A DNA stretch of 11,145 bases from Cyanobacteriota bacterium (GCA_027482985.1 JAIXVO010000239.1:1-11145), one strand, 5' to 3'; counted from the stretch's first letter, positions 1 through 6,759 are shown. The notes: a model not told the origin generated them from the letters alone. Program-made: numbers and translations.

Positions 1-39
1 ACTGCAACATAACATCGCCAATGTATCCCAAAAGGAGAA

Positions 40-58
40 CTTTGGTTACACCCCAAAG
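40..58 (-). terminator. Possible weak terminator after the aspartoacylase gene
   Basis: Read on the minus strand, CTTTGG and CCAAAG form a 6-bp stem around a 7-base loop, followed by a pyrimidine-rich stretch (TTCTCCTTTT). It lies about 45 bases past the stop codon at 102-104. The stem is short and the tail is not a pure T run, so a terminator is only a possibility. A second pair, GGTTACA at 44-50 and TGTAACC at 81-87, overlaps it and could form an alternative, looser fold. Confidence 0.25.
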
Positions 59-101
59 AGGGTTGACAAAATCAGTTGATTGTAACCGGCAACACGCTCA
101 C

Positions 102-1211
102 TTATGCGGTTGGTCGCGTGTAGAGAATTTGCATGATGCGGGTACCGGGTTCACTGAGGGCATCGCGGGCAATGGTCGCCACTTCGCCGTGCACGGTGGC
201 AGTATACTCGGCCACAATATCGCCAAAAGCATTGCGTTGAATGGCAACTTTTTGTCCCGGAGAAATCTTTTCGGCAACATCAACGAGTAATTCTAAGTAT
301 CCGCCTGTCGTGGAGCGAATCAGTTCAAATTCATTGCCCCAAAAGGTTCCGGCTTCCTGCGTGGTGTGGGCGATCGCGCCTTCAATCATGTGATAGTGCT
401 TTAAAACATTCAGGGTGCCTTCCACGGTTAAGGCAATTTTGCGCTTATCAAAAATGCGCGGACTGCCAATTTCTACCGTCAGCGCCGGAATCCCAGCCGC
501 GACGAGCGCTGTTTCTAACGTCCCGCTTTCCCCTGCGTCATCTTTAATTTGCTCAACGGGAAAGAGTTCTGCCATCTGCCGAATTTCGGGCTTTTGCAAA
601 TCAGCATAGATGAACATCGAGAAATCGCTACCTGTGGAGACGGTGTGATAGTCGATCGCGACATCAATGTTGGGCTTCAGCACCCGATTCCACAAGAGTC
701 CGGCATGGCGAGTGGGGGCATCTTTCCCGGCTTCGTCTCCCGGCCAGACACGGTTCAGATCGATCGCACAGCCGCCCGCCTGCGCCGACAACCATTTGGC
801 CTGAATCAGTTCGACGGCGGGACGAGACACCCCATAGAGGGCGATCGCGGTACCCTGCAAATGCAGCGGATCAAGACTCGCCATAATCCGCTGCACCGCA
901 TCGATTGAACTGACTTCATCCCCATGCACACCCGAAATCAGGGCGATCCGTTTCCCCTCTTGCAGCCCTTTTGCCACCACCAGCGGCACATACCAGTGCT
1001 GCCCCGTTCCCATTTGCACGCCCTGAAAGAAAAAGCGATGGCATTTGCCGGGTTCGAGGTCGTGAATGTTTAACTCACTAATCACAGGAATGCCCTGGAT
1101 CACGTCACCCGTATACACCGTGGCGGATTTGAGAGCAGTGGAGAGGGCGATCGCATAGTGGGCGATTGCGCTTTCCTTGACGGAATCAGCGGTACTTTCG
1201 GATGTACTCAT
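102..1211 (-). CDS. Succinylglutamate desuccinylase/aspartoacylase (AstE/AspA) family zinc hydrolase
   Basis: This 369-residue protein is a zinc-dependent carboxypeptidase-like amidohydrolase of the M14-related AstE/aspartoacylase family, whose members remove an acyl group from an N-acyl amino acid. The expected landmarks are visible. GVHGDE (H96, E99) gives the first two zinc ligands, DLNR (151-154) is the substrate-binding motif, DYHT (H189) gives the third ligand, and TVEIG (E247) carries the presumed catalytic glutamate. Residues from about 280 to the end look like the usual beta-rich C-terminal domain. There is no signal peptide, so it should be cytoplasmic. The gene starts 7 bases after the META-domain gene, which suggests co-transcription. 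No other arginine-catabolic (ast) genes are nearby, so arginine succinyltransferase catabolism is not supported and the actual substrate is unknown. ATG at 1209-1211 is the natural start. Confidence 0.9.
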   Translation of the reverse strand: MSTSESTADSVKESAIAHYAIALSTALKSATVYTGDVIQGIPVISELNIHDLEPGKCHRFFFQGVQMGTGQHWYVPLVVAKGLQEGKRIALISGVHGDEVSSIDAVQRIMASLDPLHLQGTAIALYGVSRPAVELIQAKWLSAQAGGCAIDLNRVWPGDEAGKDAPTRHAGLLWNRVLKPNIDVAIDYHTVSTGSDFSMFIYADLQKPEIRQMAELFPVEQIKDDAGESGTLETALVAAGIPALTVEIGSPRIFDKRKIALTVEGTLNVLKHYHMIEGAIAHTTQEAGTFWGNEFELIRSTTGGYLELLVDVAEKISPGQKVAIQRNAFGDIVAEYTATVHGEVATIARDALSEPGTRIMQILYTRPTA

Positions 1212-1218
1212 GGGGAAC

Positions 1219-1716
1219 TTACCACAGCCCTCTCACAGTTTGCGAGGTAAAGCGTAACACACCCTCCCCATCTTGATTCTTATAGTAAATTTGCAAACCA
1301 TCATTGTTGACTTGATAGCGGGTTGCTGCTTGCATCGCTTTCAAGAAATTAGTTTCTTGCTGCATAGTGGCTTCTTCACAGGCTTTGAAGGTGCTGGCGA
1401 GGGGGCCAATTTTGAGTTGACTGCCGTTTGTAGTGTAGCTGCCGTTGTAGCGATTGCACCCGCCGGAACCGGAGACTCGGCCATTGGCAAAGTCGGCGGT
1501 CAGGTCGCCCACGGGGAGCATAGGGGTGGGGAAGGGGGGTTGGGTCATGTTGGCCAGTCGCCAACTGCCCTGGAGCGAACGCGCTTGAGCCATTTGCAGG
1601 GGAGCCGTTTCAGCGGGGGGAGTCGCGATCGCGGGCGTACTACTCATCAGGCTGACACAGCCCAGGAACAGGACGGAGCCAGTGAGGGGCGATCGCCATT
1701 TAGCTTGGAAAGTCAT
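1219..1716 (-). CDS. Secreted META-domain (HslJ-like) protein
   Basis: This 165-residue protein has a Sec signal peptide: a basic N-terminus, a hydrophobic core at about 11-26, and a likely cleavage site after AIA at 31. A META domain follows from about 46 to 160. GCNRYNGSY (86-94) and STFKACEE (108-115) match the conserved cores of this family. Cys87 and Cys113 could pair after export. Family members such as HslJ are linked to heat or antibiotic stress and are often envelope proteins, but no enzymatic activity is established. An in-frame ATG at 1776 would add 20 residues before the signal peptide. I prefer 1716 because it places the basic and hydrophobic segments correctly, although neither start has a strong ribosome binding site. 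The aspartoacylase gene follows after 7 bases. Confidence 0.85.
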   Translation of the reverse strand: MTFQAKWRSPLTGSVLFLGCVSLMSSTPAIATPPAETAPLQMAQARSLQGSWRLANMTQPPFPTPMLPVGDLTADFANGRVSGSGGCNRYNGSYTTNGSQLKIGPLASTFKACEEATMQQETNFLKAMQAATRYQVNNDGLQIYYKNQDGEGVLRFTSQTVRGLW

Positions 1717-1894
1717 AATCACACCATGCGAGAAAATTTTTGATGACTGTAAGGGAGAACTTTGGAATGCATACATCCCACTTTTGCTGGACTTAGTCGT
1801 TCGGGTACCTACAAGTACTCCCCCTACACCCGGTAATACAGACAGTCAGCTCGTGCCAGCAAGGTTAGGGCTTTGCCGAAAATTATGTCCCAAC

Positions 1895-1914
1895 GGGCGA
1901 ATGACCATTCGCCC
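1895..1914. repeat. Small palindromic repeat, copy A
   Basis: GGGCGAATG and CATTCGCCC form a perfect 9-bp inverted repeat around the two bases AC. A related palindrome lies 22 bases to the right, and the left 14 bases recur exactly at 9245-9258. Its size, symmetry and intergenic position resemble the short dispersed palindromes common in cyanobacterial spacers. Confidence 0.65.
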
Positions 1915-1936
1915 CGACAAATCGTTAATGGGGTAA

Positions 1937-1956
1937 GGGCGAATGGTTACTCGCCC
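1937..1956. repeat. Small palindromic repeat, copy B
   Basis: GGGCGA and TCGCCC form a 6-bp inverted repeat around ATGGTTAC. The first nine bases are identical to copy A at 1895, and the right arm differs from A by small changes. It appears to be a diverged second copy of the same element, or a structure homologous to it. Confidence 0.55.
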
Positions 1957-1959
1957 TCT

Positions 1960-1985
1960 CTTGCGGGATTTTATTTGCCCGCAAG
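1960..1985 (-). terminator. Hairpin 4 bases past the glucosidase stop codon
   Basis: CTTGCGGG and CCCGCAAG form a perfect 8-bp GC-rich stem around a 10-base AT-rich loop. On the minus strand it begins 4 bases after the stop codon of the glucosidase gene. There is no T run after the stem, so it is not a textbook intrinsic terminator. It could still end transcription or protect the mRNA 3' end together with the palindrome at 1937-1956. Confidence 0.45.
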
Positions 1986-1989
1986 CCCC

Positions 1990-4722
1990 TTAGACTGGGA
2001 GCCGTTGGATTTCTCCCGGCGTGATAGTATCCAGCAACATCTCCGGGGTGACAAACCCCAGGAGTTGAATAATTCGCGCGAGGCAACCAGTCCAGCCTGT
2101 TTGGTGACTGGCTCCAATGCCCGCCCCATTATCCCCATGGAAGTATTCGTAGAACAGAATTAAATCCTGCCAGTGGGGATCAGTCTGGAACTTCTCAGCC
2201 GCACCATAGACGGCCCGCCGCCCCGCTTCATCTTTACAGAAAATCTTCACTAACCGTTCGCTGATCAAGGTCGCAACTTCCGCCAGATTCATGTACTGCC
2301 CGGAGCCAGTGGGACATTCAATCTGGAAGGAATCACCGAAGTAGGTATAGAACTGAACGAGCGATCGCAACAGCAAGAGATTGACGGGCATCCAGATCGG
2401 CCCTCGCCAGTTGGAATTGCCGCCAAACATGCCTGAGGTGGAATCGCCGGGCACATACCCCACCTTAAATTCTTGACCACCGTGCTCAAAGATGTAGGGA
2501 TGGTCGAGGTGATAACGGGAGAGCGATCGAATGCCATAATCGCTGAGAAATTCAGTTTCATCCAACATCCGGCTTAACACGCGCCGCAGCTTGCTTTCAT
2601 TGATTACGGATAACATGTACCGGCCCCGTTCCCCTGGGTTGGTGGGGAGATGAATGTTTTCCGTTAGTTCGGGGTGGCGCATGATGAACTCTTTCGCAGT
2701 TTCCCGGAAGCGAGGCAATTTCTCGAAGGCTTCTTTAGGAAAGACAGAGACCGCCATCATTGGTAACAGTCCCACCAACGATCGCACTTTCAGCCGAGTC
2801 GCGTCGCCATCGGGGAATTGCAACACATCGTAGAAGAAGCCATCTTCTTCATCCCAGAGTTCATCCTTGTGTTCGCCGATCCGATCCATCGCGCCAGCGA
2901 TCCACATCGTGTGCTCAAAGAACTTGATGGCCAGGTCTTCATAGAGGGAATCTTTCAACGCCAGTTCGACGGCAATTTGGAACATCCGTTGACTGAAGAA
3001 GGCCATCCAGGCGGTGCCATCGGCTTGATCCAGATGGCCTCCAGTGGGCAGGGGCGCACTGCGATCGAAGACACCGATGTTATCCAAGCCTAAGAACCCG
3101 CCCTGGAACAGATTATTGCCGCCTTCATCCTTGCGGTTAACCCACCAGGTGAAGTTAATCAGCAGTTTGGAGAAAGCATATTTGAGGAATTCAATATCCC
3201 CCACCCCGTCGTTCCGTTCGCGATCGCGGATATAAATTTCCCACGTCGCCCAGGCATGAACGGGGGGATTCACATCGCCAAAGTTCCATTCATAGGCGGG
3301 AATTTGACCATTGGGATGCAAATAATCTTCCCGCAACATCAGCATCAGTTGATCTTTGGCAAAGTCTGGATCAATCAAACTAATGGGAATCATGTGGAAG
3401 GCCAAATCCCAGGCGGCATACCAGGGATATTCCCATTTGTCGGGCATGGAAATAATGTCGTCATTGTGCATGTGGAACCATTCGCTGTTCCGCACCCCGC
3501 GCCGTTCGTCCGGTTGGCTCCAGGGGGTCACGTTGCGTTCCCGCAGCCAAATATCCAGGTCGTAGTAAAAATACTGCTTCGTCCACATCATGCCGGCCAA
3601 TGCCTGCCGCATCACATTGGCGCGATCGGGATCGGCTTGTACTTTCAGCGGAATGATCGTGTTGTAGAATTCGTTGGTTTCTTGCAGGCGATCGTTGAAC
3701 ACTTGATCAAAATCAGCTCCAAACGGCTCACCCACTTGCGAAGGCTGGTTTTGGGTCAGGCGCAGGCGAATCACCTGCGTTTCTCCAGCCCCCACCATCA
3801 ACGAGTAATGAGGGGCAACCTTCGTACCATTGGTGCCGTTGACAGCAGTTTCATCCCCCTGCACCACGTAGTTATTAATCCCATCTTTGACAAAGGGACT
3901 GGGATTCGGCGTGCCAAAGATGCGCTCGTTGTTGGTTTCGTTTTCAGTAAACAACAGCGGCGGCAACTGGTCACAATAGAAGTAGTAATCGGTAATCAGT
4001 TTTTGGAATAAAGTGTCATTCACATGGGCATGCACCACGCTGTTGCCTGTCCCTTCGATTTTGGTCAGAGCGGGTTTGGCTCCGCCATTGTTCCACGACC
4101 AAGTGTTGCGAAACCAGAGGGTTGGTAAGACATGAATCGGTGCGGCTTCTGGCCCTCGGTTGACAATGCTGATTTTGATTAACAAGTCTTCCGCATCCGC
4201 TTTGGCATATTCCACGAACACATCAAAGTAGCGATCGCTATCAAAAATGCCCGTATCCAACAACTCATATTCCAGTTCGTAGCGATTGCGGCTACGGTTG
4301 GTGTTCACTAAATCCTCATAGGGATAAGTTGCCTGGGGATATTTGTAGAGATACTTCATATACGAATGCGTGGGCGTACTGTCGAGGTAGAAGTAGTACT
4401 CTTTCACATCTTCGCCGTGGTTGCCTTCGCTGTTAGTCAACCCAAACAACCGTTCTTTCAAAATCGGATCATTGCCATTCCAGAGTGCCACCGCAAAACA
4501 CAGCAGATTATGGTCGTCGCTGACACCCGCCAACCCATCTTCACCCCAGCGGTAAGCCCGCGATCGCGCATGGTCATGGGGGAAATAATTCCAGGCATCC
4601 CCATTACTGCTATAGTCTTCGCGAACAGTGCCCCATTGTCGCTCACTCAGATAAGGCCCCCATTTTTTCCAGGGGGTCACATTACTGCGTTCATCGTCGA
4701 GGCGTTGTTGTTCTGCCGTCAT
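1990..4722 (-). CDS. GH63-like glucosidase (MGH1-type (alpha/alpha)6-barrel glycoside hydrolase)
   Basis: This 910-residue protein belongs to the bacterial and fungal proteins related to mannosyl-oligosaccharide glucosidase (GH63). It should hydrolyse a glucoside or a related glycan; the substrate is not evident. Residues from about 1 to 350 look like the beta-sandwich N-domain, and about 360-895 like the (alpha/alpha)6 barrel. By analogy with GH63 enzymes, Asp439 in AAWDLAFH is the likely general acid and Glu859 in FYEYFHGD the likely base. LWDEEDG (near 623-629) and NWRGPIW (771-777) look like active-site wall motifs, and GASHQTGWTG (871-880) is a C-terminal signature. There is no signal peptide, so a cytoplasmic enzyme is expected. 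I chose ATG at 4720-4722 because AGGAG lies 7 bases upstream of it. An in-frame ATG at 4797 would add 25 residues with no domain match. The gene stands alone, with a 548-base upstream spacer. Confidence 0.88.
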   Translation of the reverse strand: MTAEQQRLDDERSNVTPWKKWGPYLSERQWGTVREDYSSNGDAWNYFPHDHARSRAYRWGEDGLAGVSDDHNLLCFAVALWNGNDPILKERLFGLTNSEGNHGEDVKEYYFYLDSTPTHSYMKYLYKYPQATYPYEDLVNTNRSRNRYELEYELLDTGIFDSDRYFDVFVEYAKADAEDLLIKISIVNRGPEAAPIHVLPTLWFRNTWSWNNGGAKPALTKIEGTGNSVVHAHVNDTLFQKLITDYYFYCDQLPPLLFTENETNNERIFGTPNPSPFVKDGINNYVVQGDETAVNGTNGTKVAPHYSLMVGAGETQVIRLRLTQNQPSQVGEPFGADFDQVFNDRLQETNEFYNTIIPLKVQADPDRANVMRQALAGMMWTKQYFYYDLDIWLRERNVTPWSQPDERRGVRNSEWFHMHNDDIISMPDKWEYPWYAAWDLAFHMIPISLIDPDFAKDQLMLMLREDYLHPNGQIPAYEWNFGDVNPPVHAWATWEIYIRDRERNDGVGDIEFLKYAFSKLLINFTWWVNRKDEGGNNLFQGGFLGLDNIGVFDRSAPLPTGGHLDQADGTAWMAFFSQRMFQIAVELALKDSLYEDLAIKFFEHTMWIAGAMDRIGEHKDELWDEEDGFFYDVLQFPDGDATRLKVRSLVGLLPMMAVSVFPKEAFEKLPRFRETAKEFIMRHPELTENIHLPTNPGERGRYMLSVINESKLRRVLSRMLDETEFLSDYGIRSLSRYHLDHPYIFEHGGQEFKVGYVPGDSTSGMFGGNSNWRGPIWMPVNLLLLRSLVQFYTYFGDSFQIECPTGSGQYMNLAEVATLISERLVKIFCKDEAGRRAVYGAAEKFQTDPHWQDLILFYEYFHGDNGAGIGASHQTGWTGCLARIIQLLGFVTPEMLLDTITPGEIQRLPV

Positions 4723-4723
4723 G

Positions 4724-4735
4724 ATTTCTCCTGGT
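4724..4735 (-). promoter_or_regulatory. Ribosome binding site of the glucosidase gene
   Basis: On the minus strand AGGAGAAATC directly precedes the ATG at 4722. The AGGAG core and its spacing are close to ideal, which decides the start codon in favour of 4722 over the upstream in-frame ATG at 4797. Confidence 0.7.
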
Positions 4736-4818
4736 AATAGCACTGGGATGAGGGGTGAAGTATGACAGTGAAAAGCTTTACTGAGCCGCGATCGCACTGT
4801 CAGATAAGTGAATAATCA

Positions 4819-4857
4819 GAGTCAGATCACTCAAATTTGCAAAGAGAAATTTGACTC
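4819..4857. promoter_or_regulatory. Nested inverted repeat upstream of the glucosidase gene
   Basis: CAAATTT (4832-4838) and AAATTTG (4847-4853) form a 7-bp inverted repeat with an 8-base centre. An outer pair, GAGTCA (4819-4824) and TGACTC (4852-4857), shares the bases TG with the inner right arm, so the two pairings are alternatives. The AT-rich dyad about 100 bases before the glucosidase start would suit an operator or a 5' leader structure. No regulator can be named. Confidence 0.35.
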
Positions 4858-4875
4858 CGTTCGGCGATTGATTCA

Positions 4876-4906
4876 ATCCTGATTTAAGGAAAAGTTAAAT
4901 CAGGAT
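4876..4906. promoter_or_regulatory. Perfect 12-bp inverted repeat with 7-base centre
   Basis: ATCCTGATTTAA (4876-4887) and TTAAATCAGGAT (4895-4906) are perfect reverse complements around GGAAAAG. No T run follows on either strand, and it lies about 155 bases before the glucosidase start and 365 before the HdeD-like start. An operator or an RNA leader hairpin is more likely than a terminator. Confidence 0.45.
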
Positions 4907-5258
4907 CGACAATCACTCTAGAATAATGCCGAAAACACTTTAGGATAATCCTGGAAATAGCTTAATCCCTTTATTCGTCAACAGCCATAACAATTCGAGT
5001 TAAGCAAAATCGGGACAGTCTTCTCACACTGACTTGAGATTTATCAGAGTATCATTGCTCTGTCAAGATAATTCCTAATCGGGATCAGTTGTGCGCTCCA
5101 AGGCTGGTTGTGACTCATCTTTTCCGGTCTATTTGCCCCGGTTCATATCAGTTTCTTATTTTTCTCCTCTATATTTCACCCAAGTAGGTATTAAAGGTAC
5201 CTGCTCCGATCTTGCTAGCGATCAATCAGCAAGGTCGTTGAGGTGGACAGACTGAATC

Positions 5259-5264
5259 AGGAGA
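5259..5264 (+). promoter_or_regulatory. Ribosome binding site of the HdeD-like gene
   Basis: AGGAGA lies six bases before the ATG at 5271, close to ideal Shine-Dalgarno sequence and spacing. It fixes this start against the second in-frame Met at codon 8. Confidence 0.7.
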
Positions 5265-5270
5265 GCAGCG

Positions 5271-5837
5271 ATGGTAAAGCAAACCGATCCCATGAGTGGC
5301 GACCTCGCACAGACGCAACGCAATGCCGGATTGGGCATTGTGATTGGCATCATTATGGTGGTGTTAGGGTTCGTAGCGATCGCCCGTCCCTTCTATGCCA
5401 CGATCGCTTCCACGGTCGTCTTTGGCTGGCTCTTCATCAGTGCCGGGGTGCTGCAATTGTTGTATGCCATGCGATCGCCCAACATTCGCGGGTTTTTCTG
5501 GAAAATGTTTCTCTCCATCCTGTTTTTAGGGACGGGACTTTACACCATCAACAACCCAAGTCTCAGCGCTCAGGCTCTAACCTTCGTGTTGGGGATTACG
5601 ATCTTTGCCCAGGGCGCGATCGAGGTGATTCTGGCCTTTATGATCCGTCCGGCGACTCGCTGGGTCATGCTTTTAATCGCAGGCATTGCAGGCATTATTC
5701 TCGGTATTTTTATCTGGTCACGCTTTCCCTCCAGCGCCGATTGGTTAATTGGGTTAATGGTCGGCTTGCATTTACTGATTACTGGAGCCTGGATTTTGTT
5801 CTTCTCCTCCTTAACGCGATCGCTCCTCCGCGATTAA
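5271..5837 (+). CDS. HdeD family (DUF308) six-helix membrane protein
   Basis: This 188-residue integral membrane protein resembles HdeD, the inner-membrane protein associated with acid resistance in enterobacteria. Six hydrophobic helices can be read at about 20-39, 46-66, 76-93, 100-124, 130-149 and 158-180, the number and spacing usual for the family. The N-terminal 18 residues are polar and probably cytoplasmic. The Arg-Pro pair that ends the first helix (39-40) and the Asn-Pro after the third helix (95-96) are typical of HdeD repeats, which consist of two-helix units. The biochemical role of cyanobacterial members is unknown; a stress function is an inference from the family name. The gene has a good ribosome binding site and a long upstream spacer, and it appears to be transcribed alone. 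An overlapping frame at 5243-5851 is a shadow. Confidence 0.88.
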   Translation: MVKQTDPMSGDLAQTQRNAGLGIVIGIIMVVLGFVAIARPFYATIASTVVFGWLFISAGVLQLLYAMRSPNIRGFFWKMFLSILFLGTGLYTINNPSLSAQALTFVLGITIFAQGAIEVILAFMIRPATRWVMLLIAGIAGIILGIFIWSRFPSSADWLIGLMVGLHLLITGAWILFFSSLTRSLLRD

Positions 5838-5897
5838 GCCATTGGTACTGATTGCCTAACCAATCTGCACAGTAGGTTGGGATTGCAGTTGTCGTCG

Positions 5898-5924
5898 GTT
5901 GGGTTGAACACCGTGAAACCCGAC
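5898..5924. repeat. Hairpin resembling a cyanobacterial spacer repeat
   Basis: GTTGGGTT (5898-5905) pairs with AACCCGAC (5917-5924), eight pairs including one G-U, around an 11-base loop. The phrase TTGGGTTGAA followed by GAAACCC resembles a repeat frequently seen between cyanobacterial genes. That match rests on memory, not on a search. Confidence 0.4.
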
Positions 5925-5941
5925 GCTGATGATAGTTCTAC

Positions 5942-5964
5942 TGGGTGACGCTGGTGCTCACCCA
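5942..5964 (+). terminator. Hairpin downstream of the HdeD-like gene
   Basis: TGGGTGA and TCACCCA form a perfect 7-bp stem around a 9-base loop, 105 bases past the HdeD-like stop codon. No T run follows. Together with the hairpin at 5898 it may stop or process the upstream transcript, but it could equally be part of a repeat remnant. Confidence 0.25.
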
Positions 5965-6177
5965 ATCGACGAAAGAGCGAGTGTTGCAGTTGCAAAGAGC
6001 TTGCTACATTATCATGTCCAACTAAAATACCCGATGTCATCACAGTCGATCTTTAGAATCAATATAAACAAATACTGTAAAGTGAATGATCCTTTAATCA
6101 AGCTGGATCGATGATAAATGTGTTTTAAAGTTCAGACTAATTTTCTGATTCAAGCGATGAATTTGGGTCTACACTAT

Positions 6178-6195
6178 CAGTCTTCAGTCAGTCTT
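6178..6195 (+). promoter_or_regulatory. CAGTCTT direct repeat at 11-base spacing
   Basis: CAGTCTT occurs at 6178-6184 and 6189-6195 with CAGT between them, so the units begin exactly 11 bases apart. Direct repeats one helical turn apart are the usual form of OmpR/PhoB-type response regulator sites. It lies 45 bases before the start of the exported protein gene. The repeat is short and could be coincidental. Confidence 0.25.
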
Positions 6196-6239
6196 TAGTT
6201 TTTAGACAACTTATTCTTTAGTGATTGAGCGATTTGATA

Positions 6240-6713
6240 ATGTTAAAATCTCCCTTCGTTAAGGCATTCACACTGGCAACCAGCGTCAGTCTGCCCTTCG
6301 TGTTAAACGCCCCGGCTCAAGCCGATGAAACCTGCGTGGCGTTTCGCCCGATGGGTAGCCAAACCTATGAAGTCCGGAAAACGGTTTCCGCTACAGGTGT
6401 CACACCAGGCTTCCGAAATAACTGGGATACTGATTTTGTGGTGCCACCGGGAACGCGGTTCACCCGCTACATCGCCACCATCACTTCCGATACGCCAGAA
6501 AATTACAACATCATTTTCAACTTCCGTTTTGCGGACAACACCGCCAGACAGGTCTTCCGGCGGGATGGGGTGCGCTTAGTAGGCGGCGTGCCCTTCCAAA
6601 TTATTGGCGAACCACCGCCAGGAGCCAAACAACCGATTCAAATTAATACCAACATCAGCGGTAGACAGGGTGCCACCTACCGAGTGAGCGTATCGGGATG
6701 CAGCCGACAGTAA
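6240..6713 (+). CDS. Small exported protein of unknown family
   Basis: I do not recognise this 157-residue protein. It has a clear Sec signal peptide: lysines at 3 and 8, a hydrophobic core at 9-23, and cleavage after AQA at 28. The mature part has alternating hydrophobic residues with Gly, Pro and Asn turns, suggesting a compact beta-rich fold. It has only two cysteines, at 32 and 154, near the two ends of the mature protein, so a disulphide tying the termini together is plausible. The start could be a TTG at 6225, five codons earlier. ATG at 6240 gives the better signal peptide, although neither has a good ribosome binding site. A coiled-coil lipoprotein gene follows after 85 bases on the same strand. 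The location should be periplasmic or extracellular; the function is unknown. Confidence 0.75.
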   Translation: MLKSPFVKAFTLATSVSLPFVLNAPAQADETCVAFRPMGSQTYEVRKTVSATGVTPGFRNNWDTDFVVPPGTRFTRYIATITSDTPENYNIIFNFRFADNTARQVFRRDGVRLVGGVPFQIIGEPPPGAKQPIQINTNISGRQGATYRVSVSGCSRQ

Positions 6714-6725
6714 TCCACATCAGCA

Positions 6726-6759
6726 GCATTCAGTTTGAAGTTTTTTTCAAGCTGAATGC
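6726..6759 (+). terminator. Long hairpin between the exported protein and lipoprotein genes
   Basis: GCATTCAG and CTGAATGC form eight perfect pairs and continue inward with a T-G wobble and TTGAA/TTCAA, 14 pairs in all, around the loop GTTTTT. The T run lies in the loop and inner arm rather than after the stem, so a classic intrinsic terminator is not formed. It begins 13 bases after one stop codon and ends 39 bases before the next start. It may act as a terminator, an mRNA end stabiliser or a processing site. Confidence 0.45.

Larger units (their letters stand above)
1717..1989. other. Spacer between the glucosidase and META-domain genes
   Basis: This spacer holds the 3' flank of the glucosidase gene and the upstream region of the META gene, both on the minus strand. 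Its left half (1717-1890) shows no coding sequence that I trust. Its right half is filled by three hairpins in a row (1895-1985), listed separately. I cannot point to a clear promoter for the META gene. Confidence 0.5.
4723..5270. other. Divergent intergenic region rich in inverted repeats
   Basis: This spacer separates the minus-strand glucosidase from the plus-strand HdeD-like gene, so it should carry both promoters. It is more AT-rich than its surroundings and contains no convincing coding frame. It holds the stacked dyads at 4819-4857 and 4876-4906. It also has weaker pairs at 5045-5062 (CAGAG/CTCTG, flanked by CTTGA/TCAAG), 5186-5202 (AGGTA/TACCT) and 5211-5233 (CTTGCT/AGCAAG). I could not identify confident -35 and -10 boxes. 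A small RNA cannot be excluded from sequence alone. Confidence 0.5.
5838..6239. other. Spacer with hairpins and a direct repeat, no trusted gene
   Basis: The left part carries two hairpins (5898-5924 and 5942-5964). The right part is AT-rich and contains the CAGTCTT direct repeat (6178-6195) ahead of the next gene. Short open frames at 5834-6043 on minus and 5929-6114 on plus have no recognisable composition or ribosome binding site, and I do not accept them as genes. The promoter of the exported protein gene should lie in the right part. Confidence 0.5.

Noticed and set aside
34..45. GGAGAACTTTGG repeated at 1753-1764
   Set aside because: A shared 12-mer in 11 kb is expected a few times by chance, and the flanks do not match.
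1657..1659. Possible lipobox (LFLGC) in the META-domain protein
   Set aside because: The -3 position is Phe, which is unusual for a lipobox, and a normal signal peptidase I site (AIA) follows about ten residues later.
3256..4011. Long plus-strand open frame of 251 codons
   Set aside because: It lies entirely antisense to the GH63-like gene, whose motifs are unmistakable, and has no ribosome binding site or recognisable domain.
5243..5851. 202-codon plus-strand frame overlapping the HdeD-like gene
   Set aside because: It is a shifted shadow, rich in His, Arg and Cys with no membrane helices. The overlapping frame gives a clear six-helix family member with a good ribosome binding site.
5834..6114. 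Short opposing open frames in the spacer after the HdeD-like gene
   Set aside because: They overlap hairpins and repeat-like sequence, have no ribosome binding site, and their translations look random.
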